A stretch of 64,000 bases of DNA from Bacteroidota bacterium (lineage in GTDB: Bacteria; Bacteroidota; Bacteroidia; Chitinophagales; LD1): contig JADKJG010000003.1 of the NCBI GenBank assembly GCA_016722375.1, forward strand, positions 248,001-312,000, read 5' to 3'. The stretch's first letter is position 1; each line of letters starts with the position of its first letter. This document shows positions 17,206 to 26,759 of this stretch, one piece after another. The notes under the pieces were generated by a model that made no database searches, was not told the DNA's origin, and saw only the letters and a program-made list of their open reading frames with translations. A program made the position numbers and the translations under genes.

Positions 17206-18161
17206 CTACTTCCAGCTTTCGGTGCTTTCGGCGGCTTTCTTTTTCGGCTCTTTGGGTTTGCGGCCTTTGCCAACCGCAAAATCGCGGGTAATGTTGAAGC
17301 CGAATTGCACCCCGAAATTTTTGAAGGAAGAGGGGAATTAATTGCCAGTTGTTTCGGTAATAAAGTTCTTTTCAATCATGCCTCTAGAATTGGTGAAATG
17401 AAGTTGAAAAACGTGTCCTCCGGTTTCGAGGTCCAACCCAATGGAGAGGCAGTTTTGTACCTTTTCGTTGTTATAGGGCGAAACAATTTGTCTGGGTGGC
17501 ACATAAAAATATTCCATCATAAACCGCGTACGCCTAGTTATTTTGACCGAGGTTGCAAAGTCAAGTGCAAACACATCGTTGCGGTCTTTCGTAGTTGTCA
17601 CCAGGTTTCGTGGACAAGAGTGGGCATTATCTCAACCGAAATCCACTGCCCGAACTTGCGTGAAAACATGAGTTGAAAGGTATAGTAAAGCCGAGAGGAG
17701 AAAAAATTATGCCGCGCCGGGTCAGCCCAATCAGCGCTTTTGATAGCGATGCTTGAAAAAGCAGAAATGGTGATGGGAATATGCCATTTGCCGGTTTGTT
17801 GGCGGATAATCCGCCATTTCATGTAGCCATCCCAGGTTTTTTCAAAAGAACTTCTACCCATTCCAATAGAAAGATTGTTGATGATGCCATATTCCACGCC
17901 TATGCGGATGGTGGCATTGTCCAACCCGATGAATTCCTTAAACCCACCGTTCAACCTTCCGAACCGGTGAGAGATAATAAAGTTGATGGTTTTCTTGGCC
18001 GGTTGCTCGGTGCTTTGTCCGTTGATGATTTTGTTTCCTTTAAAAACCCCGAGTGCATATTCGTGGGGTTTTTCTGTTTGTTTTTCCAGTTCTTTGAATA
18101 TATCAGCCTGCGCAAAAAGCAGATTCGGTATCAAACAGGAGAGGAGGAGTAGTTTTTTCAT
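17206..18161 (-). pseudogene. DUF5777 family beta-barrel protein, disrupted
   Basis: The protein begins with a signal peptide (MKKLLLLSCLIPNLLFAQAD). Conserved DUF5777 text follows through VEIMPTLVH, where the frame breaks near 17614. It resumes as RNLVTTTKDRNDVFAL and continues to FQLHFTNSRGMIEKNFITETTGN, where TAA at 17340-17338 stops it. The same frame then reads FKNFGVQFGFNITRDF up to a stop at about 17206, the expected barrel end. So there is one lost base and one nonsense codon. DUF5777 proteins are predicted outer-membrane barrels, and here the gene is last in a run with cytochrome-like lipoproteins. True decay and sequence error are both possible. Confidence 0.8.
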
Positions 18162-18166
18162 GCCAT

Positions 18167-18549
18167 TTAATTATTCGGCGCACCGGCATCCACCCATTTT
18201 TTAACTTTTGACAATTCGCAGGTAGTCAAAGGCCCAGAGGTGGCATGTCCTTGCGCACAATAACCGGTTGTCTAAAGAGCCATTGTTAACAGAAAGTTTT
18301 ACTGCCGCATATCCGCATAATCACTAGAGCTGTTCCACCGAGCATGACATCCGGCGGTGGCGCACCGGCATCCAGAATGGGTTGAATGCTACCGGCGAAG
18401 GTGATATTAACGGTGTCGCAGTTCTTGTTGGCATAATACTCGGCATAGAGTTTATCTTCATTATCATAATAACAGGAAGAGAGAAAAAACAGAGGAATGA
18501 GGAAAATCAATCCTACCCAAAGCGGGACTTGAAAATTTTTGAGAATCAC
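18167..18549 (-). pseudogene. Cytochrome c-like lipoprotein, frameshifted
   Basis: It begins with a lipoprotein signal (lipobox LSSC in MILKNFQVPLWVG...FFLSSCYYDN) and continues to CDTVNITFAGSIQPIL. After that the expected family text is scattered over frames: CATAGCH (heme-type motif) and DYADM in one, VKLSVNNGSLDNRL in another, TTCELSKVKKWVDAGAPNN in a third, ending at 18167. At least two frame changes are needed. It resembles the neighbouring gene 18571-19303 and probably encodes a periplasmic or outer-membrane heme lipoprotein when intact. Confidence 0.72.
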
Positions 18550-18570
18550 AAGCTAATTTTTTAGATAAAA

Positions 18571-19303
18571 TCAATTATTTGCGGCACCTGCATCCACCCA
18601 ATGTTGGAGTTTGCCAATGGTGCAATCACTTAGTTTTTGCGTTCCATAAGGCATAGCAACCACACCTACATCGTGCTTGATAGAACTCATAAACTTACCA
18701 TTATTGATATAAGGCATCATATTGTTATAGCCATTCAAGTTTACTCCTCCTTGCTCAGCACCGGTGGTGTGGCAGCCCAGACAATAGGTTTGAATCATGG
18801 GATTGACGACCGCAGCAAACGTGACATTGGTACTGTCGCATGTACATACATGAGAACATGTAGTATTCTTAGAACCCTGTTGTATCCATACTTTAATCAA
18901 TGCTTTTTGTTGAGCTGTTAAGTCAGGATTGGGAGAGGGGGGCATGGAGTTATCATTAATGGTCTTCCAAAAGCTGCTATTCAGGAAACGAGTTTCTACA
19001 CTGGTGGTGCTAATTAGGGTTTGATAGCTGGTAGTTACAATTCCTTCCTCGTGTGTATTGGCATCGTGACAACCGCTTTTGGCACAATTAGTTTGCAGAA
19101 TAGGCAGCACATCTTCTGAAAAAGAAATGACTCCTGCTGCGCAGGTGTCGCATTTAAAATATCAATAGGGGATGTGTGCTGTCGTAAGGTGGCAGAACCA
19201 ACGGAATATCGTATATCAGGTCATGCTTGCAGGAAGACATCATCGAAAGCATTCCTCCGGTAAATAATAAAGTGACGATTAGAAAAACAGATTTGGGCTT
19301 CAT
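18571..19303 (-). CDS. Two-domain cytochrome c-like lipoprotein, frameshifted
   Basis: The N-terminal part (MKPKSVFLIVTLLFTGG...MMSSCKHDL) is a lipoprotein signal. The main frame carries two heme-type sites, CAKSGCH and CLGCH, followed by the family ending KLQHWVDAGAANN. The parts join as HPPIDILKCDTCAAG if one C is added to the C4 run (19171-19168) and one A to the A3 run (19155-19153), so two one-base losses separate signal and domains. Such proteins are predicted electron carriers anchored in the cell envelope. The gene is part of the minus-strand run 19539 to 17206. Confidence 0.75.
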
Positions 19304-19332
19304 AAATTTGTGCTTTGGGTGCAGAAAGAGGT

Positions 19333-19539
19333 TCATCTATTACAGTCTAACGGCTGATAGGGATATATATTATGCTGTAAAGTTTGCCATTCAAGTGCCT
19401 GTGTGGTGGTTCTGAAACACTTTAGACCTGTTTGGTTTCCGTTATTGTCCAAACAAACCACACACTTGTCTTTAGCACAGCCCTGAATAATAAAGGTTGT
19501 CAGTATGATTATTACTCTGATTCTGATTCCGTACTTCAT
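19333..19539 (-). CDS. Small Cys-containing lipoprotein
   Basis: A 68-aa predicted lipoprotein: start MKYGIRIRV, lipobox IIQGC, then a short mature part with CVVC and further cysteines (KCF, LDC). The frame extends upstream to 19599, but only ATG 19539 places the signal peptide properly. It is first in a run with the cytochrome-like lipoproteins (30 nt gap). The function is unknown; a metal or disulfide role is possible. Confidence 0.65.
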   Translation of the reverse strand: MKYGIRIRVIIILTTFIIQGCAKDKCVVCLDNNGNQTGLKCFRTTTQALEWQTLQHNIYPYQPLDCNR

Positions 19540-19754
19540 TACTATACCAATTAGGTTGCCTAACCCCAATCGGTTACTACAAAGATATGCTTTCCCCACC
19601 GGAACTTACACAACACTGACACATATCATTTGTTAATTGTCCTTCAGCCGGTTTTATCATTCCCCCTTTACAGTTTCCCATTCATTATTATTTTTGAAGT
19701 ATCCCTTCCTTGACAGGCTGCCGGTTTCTCCGTAAACAATACCAATTGATTATA

Positions 19755-19964
19755 CATTTCATCGAATTGCTTAAGCATTTGATCGTAATGCTTAAGCATT
19801 TCTTCGGATTGCTACGGCATTTTGTCGTAGTGCTATAGCATTGCCTCGAAATGCTACAGCGTTTTGCCGTAATGCTATAGCATTTCCTTGAATTGCTATA
19901 GCATTTTGTTGTAGTGCTTTAGCATTTTACTGTATTGCTACAGCATTTTGTCCTTATGCTGAAT
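19755..19964. repeat. 21-bp-period tandem array B
   Basis: Ten units are exactly 21 bp each, with no indels. Each starts CATTT (or close) and contains a 10-bp dyad of the form TGCTATAGCA, TGCTTAAGCA or TGCTACAGCA; the dyad spans the unit boundary. The array lies between divergent transcription units (19539 leftward, pyrH rightward). The rest of this gene-free stretch (19540-20206) is AT-rich and shows nothing I can name. Confidence 0.92.
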
Positions 19965-20206
19965 CAATTCTGCCTCATTAAATAGCATGCCTGAAAAATA
20001 ATTATCTTCTAAGGTCTTACAATGCAATGAATTACATTGATGTTATTATTTACTGCGTAACCTTTCATGCCTCTATCTCCTGTTGCCTACCAGATTGTCC
20101 AGACTTGGCGAATCATAACATGGTGCGGCATCTTGTTCTCGATGAAACCAAGGTTGCTGACGAATTGCCTATTGTCATTCCCGCATTTTTCTAATTTCGT
20201 CCCTCG

Positions 20207-20914
20207 ATGAAATACAAGCGTATATTGCTAAAACTGAGTGGTGAATCTTTGATGGGCAACAAGCAGTTTGGCATTGACACAGATCGTGTGATGCAATACG
20301 CCGAAGAAATCAAAGCGGCAATGGAAGCCAAAATAGAGGTGGCAGTAGTGATAGGCGGAGGAAATATTTTCAGAGGGATTCAGGCAACTGCCAATGGGAT
20401 TGACCGCGTTCAGGGAGATTATATGGGAATGTTGGCAACCGTCATCAACAGTATGGCTTTGCAAAGCGGACTGGAGAAAATAGGTGTTTATACCCGCTTG
20501 CTCAGCGCCATCGAAATGAAGGAAATAGCCGAGCCTTATATCAAGCGTAGAGCGGTAAGGCATTTGGAAAAAGGACGGGTAGTGATTTTTGGAGCCGGCA
20601 CCGGTAATCCATATTTCACTACAGATACCGCTGCGGCACTTCGAGCTACAGAGATTGAAGCAAATGTGATATTGAAAGGAACCCGCGTAGATGGTATTTA
20701 TGATTCGGACCCGGAGAAAAACCCTAAAGCAAAGAGGTACGATAAAATTACCTTTGGCGAGGTGCTGAATAAGAAGTTAAATGTGATGGATATGACGGCC
20801 TTCACGCTTTCTAAGGAAAACCATATTCCTATCGTCGTATTTGACATGAACAAGGAAGGAAATCTGAAGAAGATTCTGAATGGAGAAGAAATAGGAACTG
20901 TAGTAACTGATTAA
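20207..20914 (+). CDS. pyrH: UMP kinase
   Basis: Bacterial UMP kinase of the amino-acid kinase fold makes UDP from UMP. The motifs are KLSGESLMG at the N-terminus, GGGNIFRG, and GAGTGNPYFTTDTAAALRA for nucleotide binding; the length, 235 aa, is standard. The gene is followed after 24 nt by frr, the usual pyrH-frr operon. Confidence 0.97.
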   Translation: MKYKRILLKLSGESLMGNKQFGIDTDRVMQYAEEIKAAMEAKIEVAVVIGGGNIFRGIQATANGIDRVQGDYMGMLATVINSMALQSGLEKIGVYTRLLSAIEMKEIAEPYIKRRAVRHLEKGRVVIFGAGTGNPYFTTDTAAALRATEIEANVILKGTRVDGIYDSDPEKNPKAKRYDKITFGEVLNKKLNVMDMTAFTLSKENHIPIVVFDMNKEGNLKKILNGEEIGTVVTD

Positions 20915-20938
20915 AAATTCAACCTTTAATATTTAATT

Positions 20939-21504
20939 ATGACCGAAGAAGATGTAAAAAGACTTTTGATTGACACCCGCTCGCAAATGCAGAAGGCGCT
21001 GGAACATTTTGAGTTTGAGCTTTCAAAAATTCGTGCAGGAAGAGCCAGTGCTGCCATGTTAGATGGAATTGAAGTGTCGGCGTATGGAACCATGACCCCC
21101 TGTTTCAGTTGGGCAACGTTTCTACTCCAGACGCTCGGACATTGAGCATTCAACCTTGGGATGCGTCCCTTCTTCCTGAAATTGAGAAAGCAATTCTGAA
21201 AGCCAACATTGGAATTACGCCACAAAATGACGGGAAGATTATTCGCCTGAACATTCCAGCGATGACCGAAGAGCGGAGAAAAGATTTGGTGAAGCAGGCG
21301 AAACATCAAGCCGAAAATTGCAGAGTGTCTATGAGAACGATCAGGAAAGACTCGAATGAAAAGGCCAAAAAGTTTCAAAAAGATGGTTTGCCGGAAGATT
21401 CTTTCAAACAGTGTGAAGCAGATATTCAAAGCATCACGAATGAGTCCTCTGTAAAGGTGGACAAGCATCTGGATGTGAAGGAAAAGGAAATCATGACCGT
21501 CTAA
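20939..21504 (+). CDS. frr: Ribosome recycling factor, one-base frameshift in this sequence
   Basis: Splits post-termination ribosomes together with EF-G. The first frame (from 20939) reads MTEEDVKRLLIDTRSQMQKA and the SKIRAGRASAAMLDGIEV region correctly, then leaves the family at MTPCFSW. The second reads LGNVSTPDARTLSIQPWD through to KEKEIMTV. Adding one C to the C5 run at 21096-21100 restores MTPLFQLGNVSTP and a protein of normal length (about 188 aa). Because frr is essential and everything else is conserved, a sequence or assembly error is much likelier than a real lesion. Confidence 0.95.
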
Positions 21505-21519
21505 ATATTTATTCCAGGT

Positions 21520-21565
21520 AAGCACAAGGACGCAAAGAGTATTTTTTGCGTCCTTGTGCTTTTAG
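21520..21565 (+). terminator. Intrinsic terminator of pyrH-frr
   Basis: A 17-bp stem (AAGCACAAGGACGCAAA with its complement at 21545-21561) ends in a short T run, 15 nt after the frr stop. Confidence 0.85.
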
Positions 21566-21582
21566 CAAATCAAACTTGAATC

Positions 21583-22716
21583 ATGAAGAAGAAAATTGTA
21601 GTACTCGGTGCAGGAATGGTGGGTCGCACCATGGCCGCCGACTTGAGCACAGATTTTGATGTAACCTCCGCTGATCTGTCTGATGCCAATCTGGCATTGA
21701 TGCAAAAGATGGCAAAGGTCAATACTGCCAAAGTTGATTTTAGTGATGCCAAGCAAATTGCTACTGCTGTTAAGGATGCGGATTTAGTGGTAGGTGCAGT
21801 TCCCGGCTTCATGGGTTTCAACATGCTGCAAACGGTGTTGGAGGCGAATAAAAATATCGTGGATATTTCATTTTTCCCGGAAGACCCGTTTCGTTTGGAT
21901 GAACTGGCAAAGAAAAATGGAGTGACAGCCGTCGTTGATTGTGGCGTGGCTCCCGGAATGGATAATATCATATTGGGTTATCATTATAAAAGAATGAAGG
22001 TGTCCCGCTTTCTCTGTATGGTGGGAGGGCTGCCGGTGGTGAGAAACTTGCCTTGGGAATACAAAGCACCTTTTTCTCCGATTGATGTGATTGAAGAATA
22101 TACCAGACCGGCGCGATTGGTAGAGAATGGAAAGGTGGTCACCAAGCCTGCCCTTTCTGAACCTGAACTGATTGATTTTGAACAGATAGGAACTCTGGAA
22201 GCCTTTAATACCGATGGCCTGCGAACCTTAATACGTTTCGACATACCCGATATGGCGGAAAGAACTTTGCGCTATCCCGGTCATATCGCTTTGATGAAGA
22301 CCTTGCGTGATGCGGGATTCTTCTCTGAGGAAGAAGTCACATTGAAGTCCGGCAAGGTGCGTCCGATAGATTTGACGAGCAAGATTCTTTTCCCTCAGTG
22401 GAAATATGAAGAAGGAGAGGAGGACTTTACGGTGATGCGTGTCGAGGTAGAAGGAGAAGAAAATGGCATTCCGAAAAAGTATGTTTATGATTTATTGGAC
22501 CGCTACGATGTTGCTTCAAAAACTTCGAGCATGTCGCGCACCACCGGTTACACAGCTACTGCGGCAGTTCATTTGTTGATGAACAAAACCTATCAGAAGA
22601 AAGGAATCATTTCGCCGGAGATGTTGGGAGAGGAGGAGGCTTGTTTTCGCTTTATGTTTAATCATTTGGAGGCGAGAAATGTGGTCTATCGCATCAAAGA
22701 ATTAGCGGCACAGTAA
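21583..22716 (+). CDS. Saccharopine dehydrogenase family oxidoreductase
   Basis: NAD(P)-dependent oxidoreductase of the saccharopine dehydrogenase family, 377 aa. The Rossmann fingerprint is VVLGAGMVGRTMA; VDCGVAPGMDNI and the C-terminal DRYDVASKTSSMSRTTGYTA region match the LYS9-like group. In lysine metabolism these enzymes act on saccharopine, but many bacterial members have other or unknown substrates and no lysine gene is adjacent, so the substrate is open. It lies just downstream of the pyrH-frr terminator. Confidence 0.9.
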   Translation: MKKKIVVLGAGMVGRTMAADLSTDFDVTSADLSDANLALMQKMAKVNTAKVDFSDAKQIATAVKDADLVVGAVPGFMGFNMLQTVLEANKNIVDISFFPEDPFRLDELAKKNGVTAVVDCGVAPGMDNIILGYHYKRMKVSRFLCMVGGLPVVRNLPWEYKAPFSPIDVIEEYTRPARLVENGKVVTKPALSEPELIDFEQIGTLEAFNTDGLRTLIRFDIPDMAERTLRYPGHIALMKTLRDAGFFSEEEVTLKSGKVRPIDLTSKILFPQWKYEEGEEDFTVMRVEVEGEENGIPKKYVYDLLDRYDVASKTSSMSRTTGYTATAAVHLLMNKTYQKKGIISPEMLGEEEACFRFMFNHLEARNVVYRIKELAAQ

Positions 22717-22719
22717 AAG

Positions 22720-23646
22720 TCATTCTCCTACTTGGAAGTAGGGAGCAATCTTTTGGTAGATGCTGTCATTCATTCCCTTTACACTTTTTAATTCCTCAAT
22801 TGATTGGAGGTTCACCTTTTTATCTCTATACTTTTCAATGGCCTCTGCTAGATAGTATCTGATATAGGGATGTGCTTTTAATTTTTGAAGGCTCACCAGA
22901 TTGATATTCATTTTGCTAACCGGTGTGCCGACCACCAATTTGTCTTTGATTGCCTGATACGTACTGTCCGGCAAGCCCCATATTTCACTGACTTGTTCAA
23001 CAGAAACATAGCCGCCTAATGCTTTTCGGTAGTTGACCATTCGCCGAGCGTAGGATGGGCCTATTCCTCTCAGCTTTTCAAATTCTGCAGAGTCGGCTGT
23101 GTTAATATCAATGGTCCATCTACTTTTCGATTGTTCAGTAGCTTCCGGTCTTTCATATTCTCTCTTTTGAAATTCTCTGGAAGCAATTTTGATATAAGGT
23201 GCAAGCCGTTCATATCCATCTTCGCCGATAATATACACCCGCTTTAAATCTTCGGGTTTATAGAATTTAGCACCATGAGCTTTATACTTTTCAATAGACT
23301 CCGCTTGTTTTTCACTAAAACCAAGTTTCATCCATTCCTCTACTTCGATTTTATTCGGGTCAAATTCAAAATACTCTATTCGCTTTGCTGCTTTCTGTGA
23401 GTAGCCTTTTCTTTCCGAAGAATCTTGTCGGTAGAAAAAAGTGGAAGCACTTTTCCTTTCACTATACTCTTTGATAAAGGCGGCTATTTCTTCCTTATAT
23501 ATTGAACTGTCGGCGTGTTGAACCGGCCGGAAGTAAAAATACATTTTAGGGAAAATGAGTGTGAAGACAACGAGAGATAATAAAACGATCACCGCGTTTC
23601 TTTCTCCTTTTGAGAACGTAAAATATTTTCCAAGAAGCTGTAACAA
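22720..23646 (-). CDS. Membrane-anchored helix-hairpin-helix protein (ComEA-like)
   Basis: A 308-aa protein with one N-terminal membrane segment (AVIVLLSLVVFTLIFP) and repeated helix-hairpin-helix motifs. The clearest is INTADSAEFEKLRGIGPSYARRMVNYR, and a second set lies in the last 60 residues. This is the ComEA type of non-specific DNA-binding fold, linked in other bacteria to DNA uptake. No other competence gene is nearby, so that role is only suggested. Its stop is 4 nt from the convergent dehydrogenase stop. Confidence 0.88.
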   Translation of the reverse strand: MLQLLGKYFTFSKGERNAVIVLLSLVVFTLIFPKMYFYFRPVQHADSSIYKEEIAAFIKEYSERKSASTFFYRQDSSERKGYSQKAAKRIEYFEFDPNKIEVEEWMKLGFSEKQAESIEKYKAHGAKFYKPEDLKRVYIIGEDGYERLAPYIKIASREFQKREYERPEATEQSKSRWTIDINTADSAEFEKLRGIGPSYARRMVNYRKALGGYVSVEQVSEIWGLPDSTYQAIKDKLVVGTPVSKMNINLVSLQKLKAHPYIRYYLAEAIEKYRDKKVNLQSIEELKSVKGMNDSIYQKIAPYFQVGE

Positions 23647-23692
23647 ACTTGAAATTGATTTTGACTTACAATATTTATGCTAATCTATGTTT

Positions 23693-24514
23693 TTACCAAG
23701 AACCACCAGCGCCGCCGCCGCCAAAACCGCCGCCGCCAAAGCCTCCAAATCCACCGCCTCCTCCTCCACCACCGAAGCCGCCTCCACCAAAACCACCTCC
23801 ACCTAAGAATGGTCCGCCGCCCCAACCTCTGCGCCCATAGGAAGTGCCGCCATTATTATTTTTGGAAATGAAGAAGATGACAATAATAATGATCACGAAT
23901 ATCAGGATGATTGCCCATAAAGGAAGTTGTTTTGCATCGCCATCGGTGTCGGTGTTTACAAAAACGCCGGACATGCGGGCTATCATTTCATCTGTGGCAG
24001 CATTTAGGCCATTGTAATAATTGCCCTCTCCGAAAGATGGCTTAATAACCCTTTCGATGATTCGTTTACAAATGGCATCGGGTAAATATTCTTCTACTCC
24101 TCGTCCGGTGGCTATGAAAAGCTGCCGGTCGCTTTTTGAAACCAGAATCAAAACCCCATTATCAAACTTGGCTCCTCCTATGCCCCATTTTTCTCCTAAT
24201 TCAGTGGCATACTGCGCTTTGTCCATCCCGTCCAGCGTATTAATAATGACAATGCTGATTTGCGTAGAAGTGGAATCATCGTAGGCGACTAACTTGCTTT
24301 CCAATGCTTGACTTTCGGAGGCGGAGAGCATCCCGGCAAAGTCATTGACTAAACGTGGAGGATTTGGCTTGGCGGGATAATCAGGTAATGAAAAAACAAG
24401 CAGGTGGCTACTGATAATAAAGAATAGAATGAGCAATCTTTTCCGCCGAAAGGAAGGCGCTACTAATCGCCAGCCGTCAACGGTCAACCGAAAACTATCC
24501 TTCGCTAATCTCAT
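23693..24514 (-). CDS. TPM-domain protein with Gly-rich tail (YgcG-like)
   Basis: The protein has a signal peptide, a TPM domain (residues 45-190, VNDFAGMLSASE...GIGGAKFDNGVLILVSKSDRQLFIATGRGVEEYLPD), one membrane segment (AIILIFVIIIIVIFFI) and a tail of about 50 residues made almost only of Gly and Phe ending GGAGGSW. The tail is typical of YgcG/TPM proteins, often paired with LemA. The frame starts at 24514, overlapping the upstream TPM gene by 20 nt; a start nearer the signal peptide is possible. It is the third gene of the lemA operon. Confidence 0.9.
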   Translation of the reverse strand: MRLAKDSFRLTVDGWRLVAPSFRRKRLLILFFIISSHLLVFSLPDYPAKPNPPRLVNDFAGMLSASESQALESKLVAYDDSTSTQISIVIINTLDGMDKAQYATELGEKWGIGGAKFDNGVLILVSKSDRQLFIATGRGVEEYLPDAICKRIIERVIKPSFGEGNYYNGLNAATDEMIARMSGVFVNTDTDGDAKQLPLWAIILIFVIIIIVIFFISKNNNGGTSYGRRGWGGGPFLGGGGFGGGGFGGGGGGGGFGGFGGGGFGGGGAGGSW

Positions 24515-24935
24515 TGGACAGTTCGTTTTTATCGTGCTCCTGAATTGGAAAATACTGCTTTAGATGAGAACCGGTTTCCTTAATGGCGAAAACAATACCC
24601 TCTAAAAATTCTCCCTTTACAAAATGTCCTTTCATTACCTCCTTGGTTCCGTCCCAAAAGTTGGCGGGGACCACCTGGTTGATTCCCTGGTCGCCGATGA
24701 TAGCGAACTTACGGTCTTCAAACGCCAGATAAATCAACACCCCGTTGGCGGCAGCCGTTTTATCCATGCCGAGTTTATAAAAAACTTCTGTAGCGCGGTC
24801 CAATACATTCTCCGACTTGCATTTAGGCTCTATATGAATACGGATTTCCCCAGAGGTCATCTCCTCGGCTTCCCCAATTGTTTTTACCATGAGCCTTTTT
24901 TGCTCAACAGAAAAAATTTCTTTAGAGAATAACAT
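24495..24935 (-). CDS. Short TPM-domain protein
   Basis: A 147-aa TPM-domain protein without signal peptide or tail, starting MLFSKEIFSVEQKRLM. Its core runs SGEIRIHIEPKCKS, ANGVLIYLAFEDRKFAIIGDQGIN, VVPANFWDGTKEVM. The longer frame from 25052 would overlap lemA by about 90 nt and has no family support, so ATG 24935 is preferred. It lies between lemA (28 nt gap) and the larger TPM gene (overlap). This lemA-TPM-TPM order is common in Bacteroidota; the biochemical role is not established. Confidence 0.88.
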   Translation of the reverse strand: MLFSKEIFSVEQKRLMVKTIGEAEEMTSGEIRIHIEPKCKSENVLDRATEVFYKLGMDKTAAANGVLIYLAFEDRKFAIIGDQGINQVVPANFWDGTKEVMKGHFVKGEFLEGIVFAIKETGSHLKQYFPIQEHDKNELSNEISEG

Positions 24936-24963
24936 GGATACGGTACCTAGAGTGTGTAAGAAA

Positions 24964-25566
24964 TTATTTCTTCTCTCCTCCGGCAGTTCCAAAGTCAACG
25001 GTTGGTGCTTTGTCTGAACCTTCTGCTGACTTAAAATATGCGCGCTCGCCAAAGTTGAACATCTTCGCTATGAATAGCTGTGGGAATTTGGCGATGTAAG
25101 CATTATAGTCCCGCACGACTTCATTAAAACGGTCACGCTCTGTCTTGATTCGATTTTCAGTTCCCTCTAATTGAGCCTGCAACTCTTGAAAATTTTGTGT
25201 GGCTTTCAAATCAGGATAGCGTTCTACGGTAACCAATAATCTTGACAGCGCACCGCTCAGTTGGCTTTGTGCTTGCTCGAACTTAGCCATATTTTCAGGA
25301 GTCAAATCGTTCGCACTAAGTTGAATAGAACTTGCTTTGGCGCGAGCCTCTATCACTCCGGTTATGGTAGATTTCTCAAAGTCAGCGGCACCTTTAACAG
25401 TGTTTACGAGATTGGGAATCAGGTCGGCACGGCGCTGATAGGCAGATTCTACATTGCCCCAGGCACCGTTTACTGCTTCGCGCTTTTCCACCATACTGTT
25501 ATATCCGCAACTGGTCAGGGTGGAAGCGATGATGAGTCCGAAAAAAAGTCTTACTATGTTTTTCAT
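24964..25566 (-). CDS. lemA: LemA family protein
   Basis: A 200-aa LemA protein with a lipoprotein-like N-terminus (MKNIVRLFFGLIIASTLTSCG), followed by the conserved four-helix core: NGAWGNVESAYQRRADLIPN, VKGAADFEKSTITGVIEAR, GALSRLLVTVERYPDLKA and RFNEVVRDYNAYI. The start at 25566 places the lipobox correctly; the frame opens earlier at 25644. It heads the lemA-TPM-TPM operon. LemA proteins are membrane-associated and of unclear function. Confidence 0.93.
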   Translation of the reverse strand: MKNIVRLFFGLIIASTLTSCGYNSMVEKREAVNGAWGNVESAYQRRADLIPNLVNTVKGAADFEKSTITGVIEARAKASSIQLSANDLTPENMAKFEQAQSQLSGALSRLLVTVERYPDLKATQNFQELQAQLEGTENRIKTERDRFNEVVRDYNAYIAKFPQLFIAKMFNFGERAYFKSAEGSDKAPTVDFGTAGGEKK

Positions 25567-25727
25567 GTGTTTTAAGGGTTTTGATTTAAAAGTAAAGTTA
25601 AAAAGTTTTGTATGTTGGATACTTTGACGTTTCAAATAGCTCATTATTTTAAAACTTGCTGAATTGAATTATCCACCCTGCTCGACCAAGCAGACCTCAA
25701 AATTCTTATCATTGTGCCTTATTTAGG

Positions 25728-26717
25728 ATGGAAGCTAAAACCGCTTTAATGTACACACTGGAAGAGCTACAGGAGTTCTATAGTAAATTTTATACCGAAA
25801 GCCGCTTTGATTATACGCCGGATGGTCTCTATGCACCGGTGCGCCATATTATGAGCATTCAGGGTAAACGGATTCGTCCGATGTTGCTGCTGATGGCCTG
25901 CGATATGTTTGGAGGTAATGTAAAGGACGCACTTAATGCAGCCTTTGCCGTGGAGGTTTTTCACAACTTTACACTGGTTCATGACGACGTGATGGACAAT
26001 GCGGATATCCGCCGGGGAGTTTCCACGGTTCATAAACAATTTGGGTTGAACTCAGCTATCCTCGCAGGAGATGTCATGCTTTCCTATTCGTATAAGTACC
26101 TCATGCGAATTTCTGCGCTGAAGATGGGAAATGCACTGGAGGTTTTTACGCAGACAGCGATTGAGATTTTTGAGGGGCAACAGATGGATCTGGATTTTGA
26201 AGATCGGACCAACGTGAATGTGGATGAGTACCTCAAAATGATAGAGTACAAAACTTCGGTCTTGCTGGCTGCTGCGCTTCAGATAGGCGCAATAGCTGCC
26301 AATGCCAGTGAAGAAGACCAGAAGAAATTATATGAGTTTGGTTTGAATCTGGGTTTGAGTTTTCAGATAAAGGATGATTGGCTCGACACCTTTGGTGATG
26401 GAGATAAGGTGGGAAAGAAAATCGGTGGCGACATCATACAGAACAAAAAAACATTCCTGCTTATCACCGCCCTAAATGATGCCAACGAAAAGCAACGTGC
26501 GGAATTAATGAACTTGTTTAAAGACAAGAACGAAAGCACCAAACTGCCGGGTGTGATGAAGATTCTTGAAGAGCTGGATATAGCCGGAAAAACCGAAAAG
26601 AAAATTGAAGAGTTTCATCAAAAGTCCTTGGACTCACTGGCGGCAGTCAATTTGCCCGAAGAAAGGAAAACCAATCTGCGCGTGTTAGCAGAGAGTATCT
26701 ACAATCGTGATTTCTAA
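25728..26717 (+). CDS. Polyprenyl (geranylgeranyl/farnesyl-type) diphosphate synthase
   Basis: Trans-isoprenyl diphosphate synthase, 329 aa, which extends allylic diphosphates with isopentenyl diphosphate. The first aspartate-rich motif is DDVMD (LVHDDVMDNADIRRG) and the second is DDWLD (FQIKDDWLDTFGDGDKVGKK). Chain length cannot be fixed by eye. It is convergent with the sterol cyclase and could supply its precursor chain as well as quinone or carotenoid chains. Confidence 0.93.
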   Translation: MEAKTALMYTLEELQEFYSKFYTESRFDYTPDGLYAPVRHIMSIQGKRIRPMLLLMACDMFGGNVKDALNAAFAVEVFHNFTLVHDDVMDNADIRRGVSTVHKQFGLNSAILAGDVMLSYSYKYLMRISALKMGNALEVFTQTAIEIFEGQQMDLDFEDRTNVNVDEYLKMIEYKTSVLLAAALQIGAIAANASEEDQKKLYEFGLNLGLSFQIKDDWLDTFGDGDKVGKKIGGDIIQNKKTFLLITALNDANEKQRAELMNLFKDKNESTKLPGVMKILEELDIAGKTEKKIEEFHQKSLDSLAAVNLPEERKTNLRVLAESIYNRDF

Positions 26718-26759
26718 TTGGTGAAACGGGACGGCTAAGAAACCCCTACTACCTTCTTC

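Noticed and set aside
20939..21504. Programmed frameshifting in frr
   Set aside because: Ribosome recycling factor is not known to use recoding and the break is in a C run; a sequence error is simpler.
23649..23871. Pro-rich frames on the plus strand
   Set aside because: They are the complement of the Gly-rich tail of the TPM protein.
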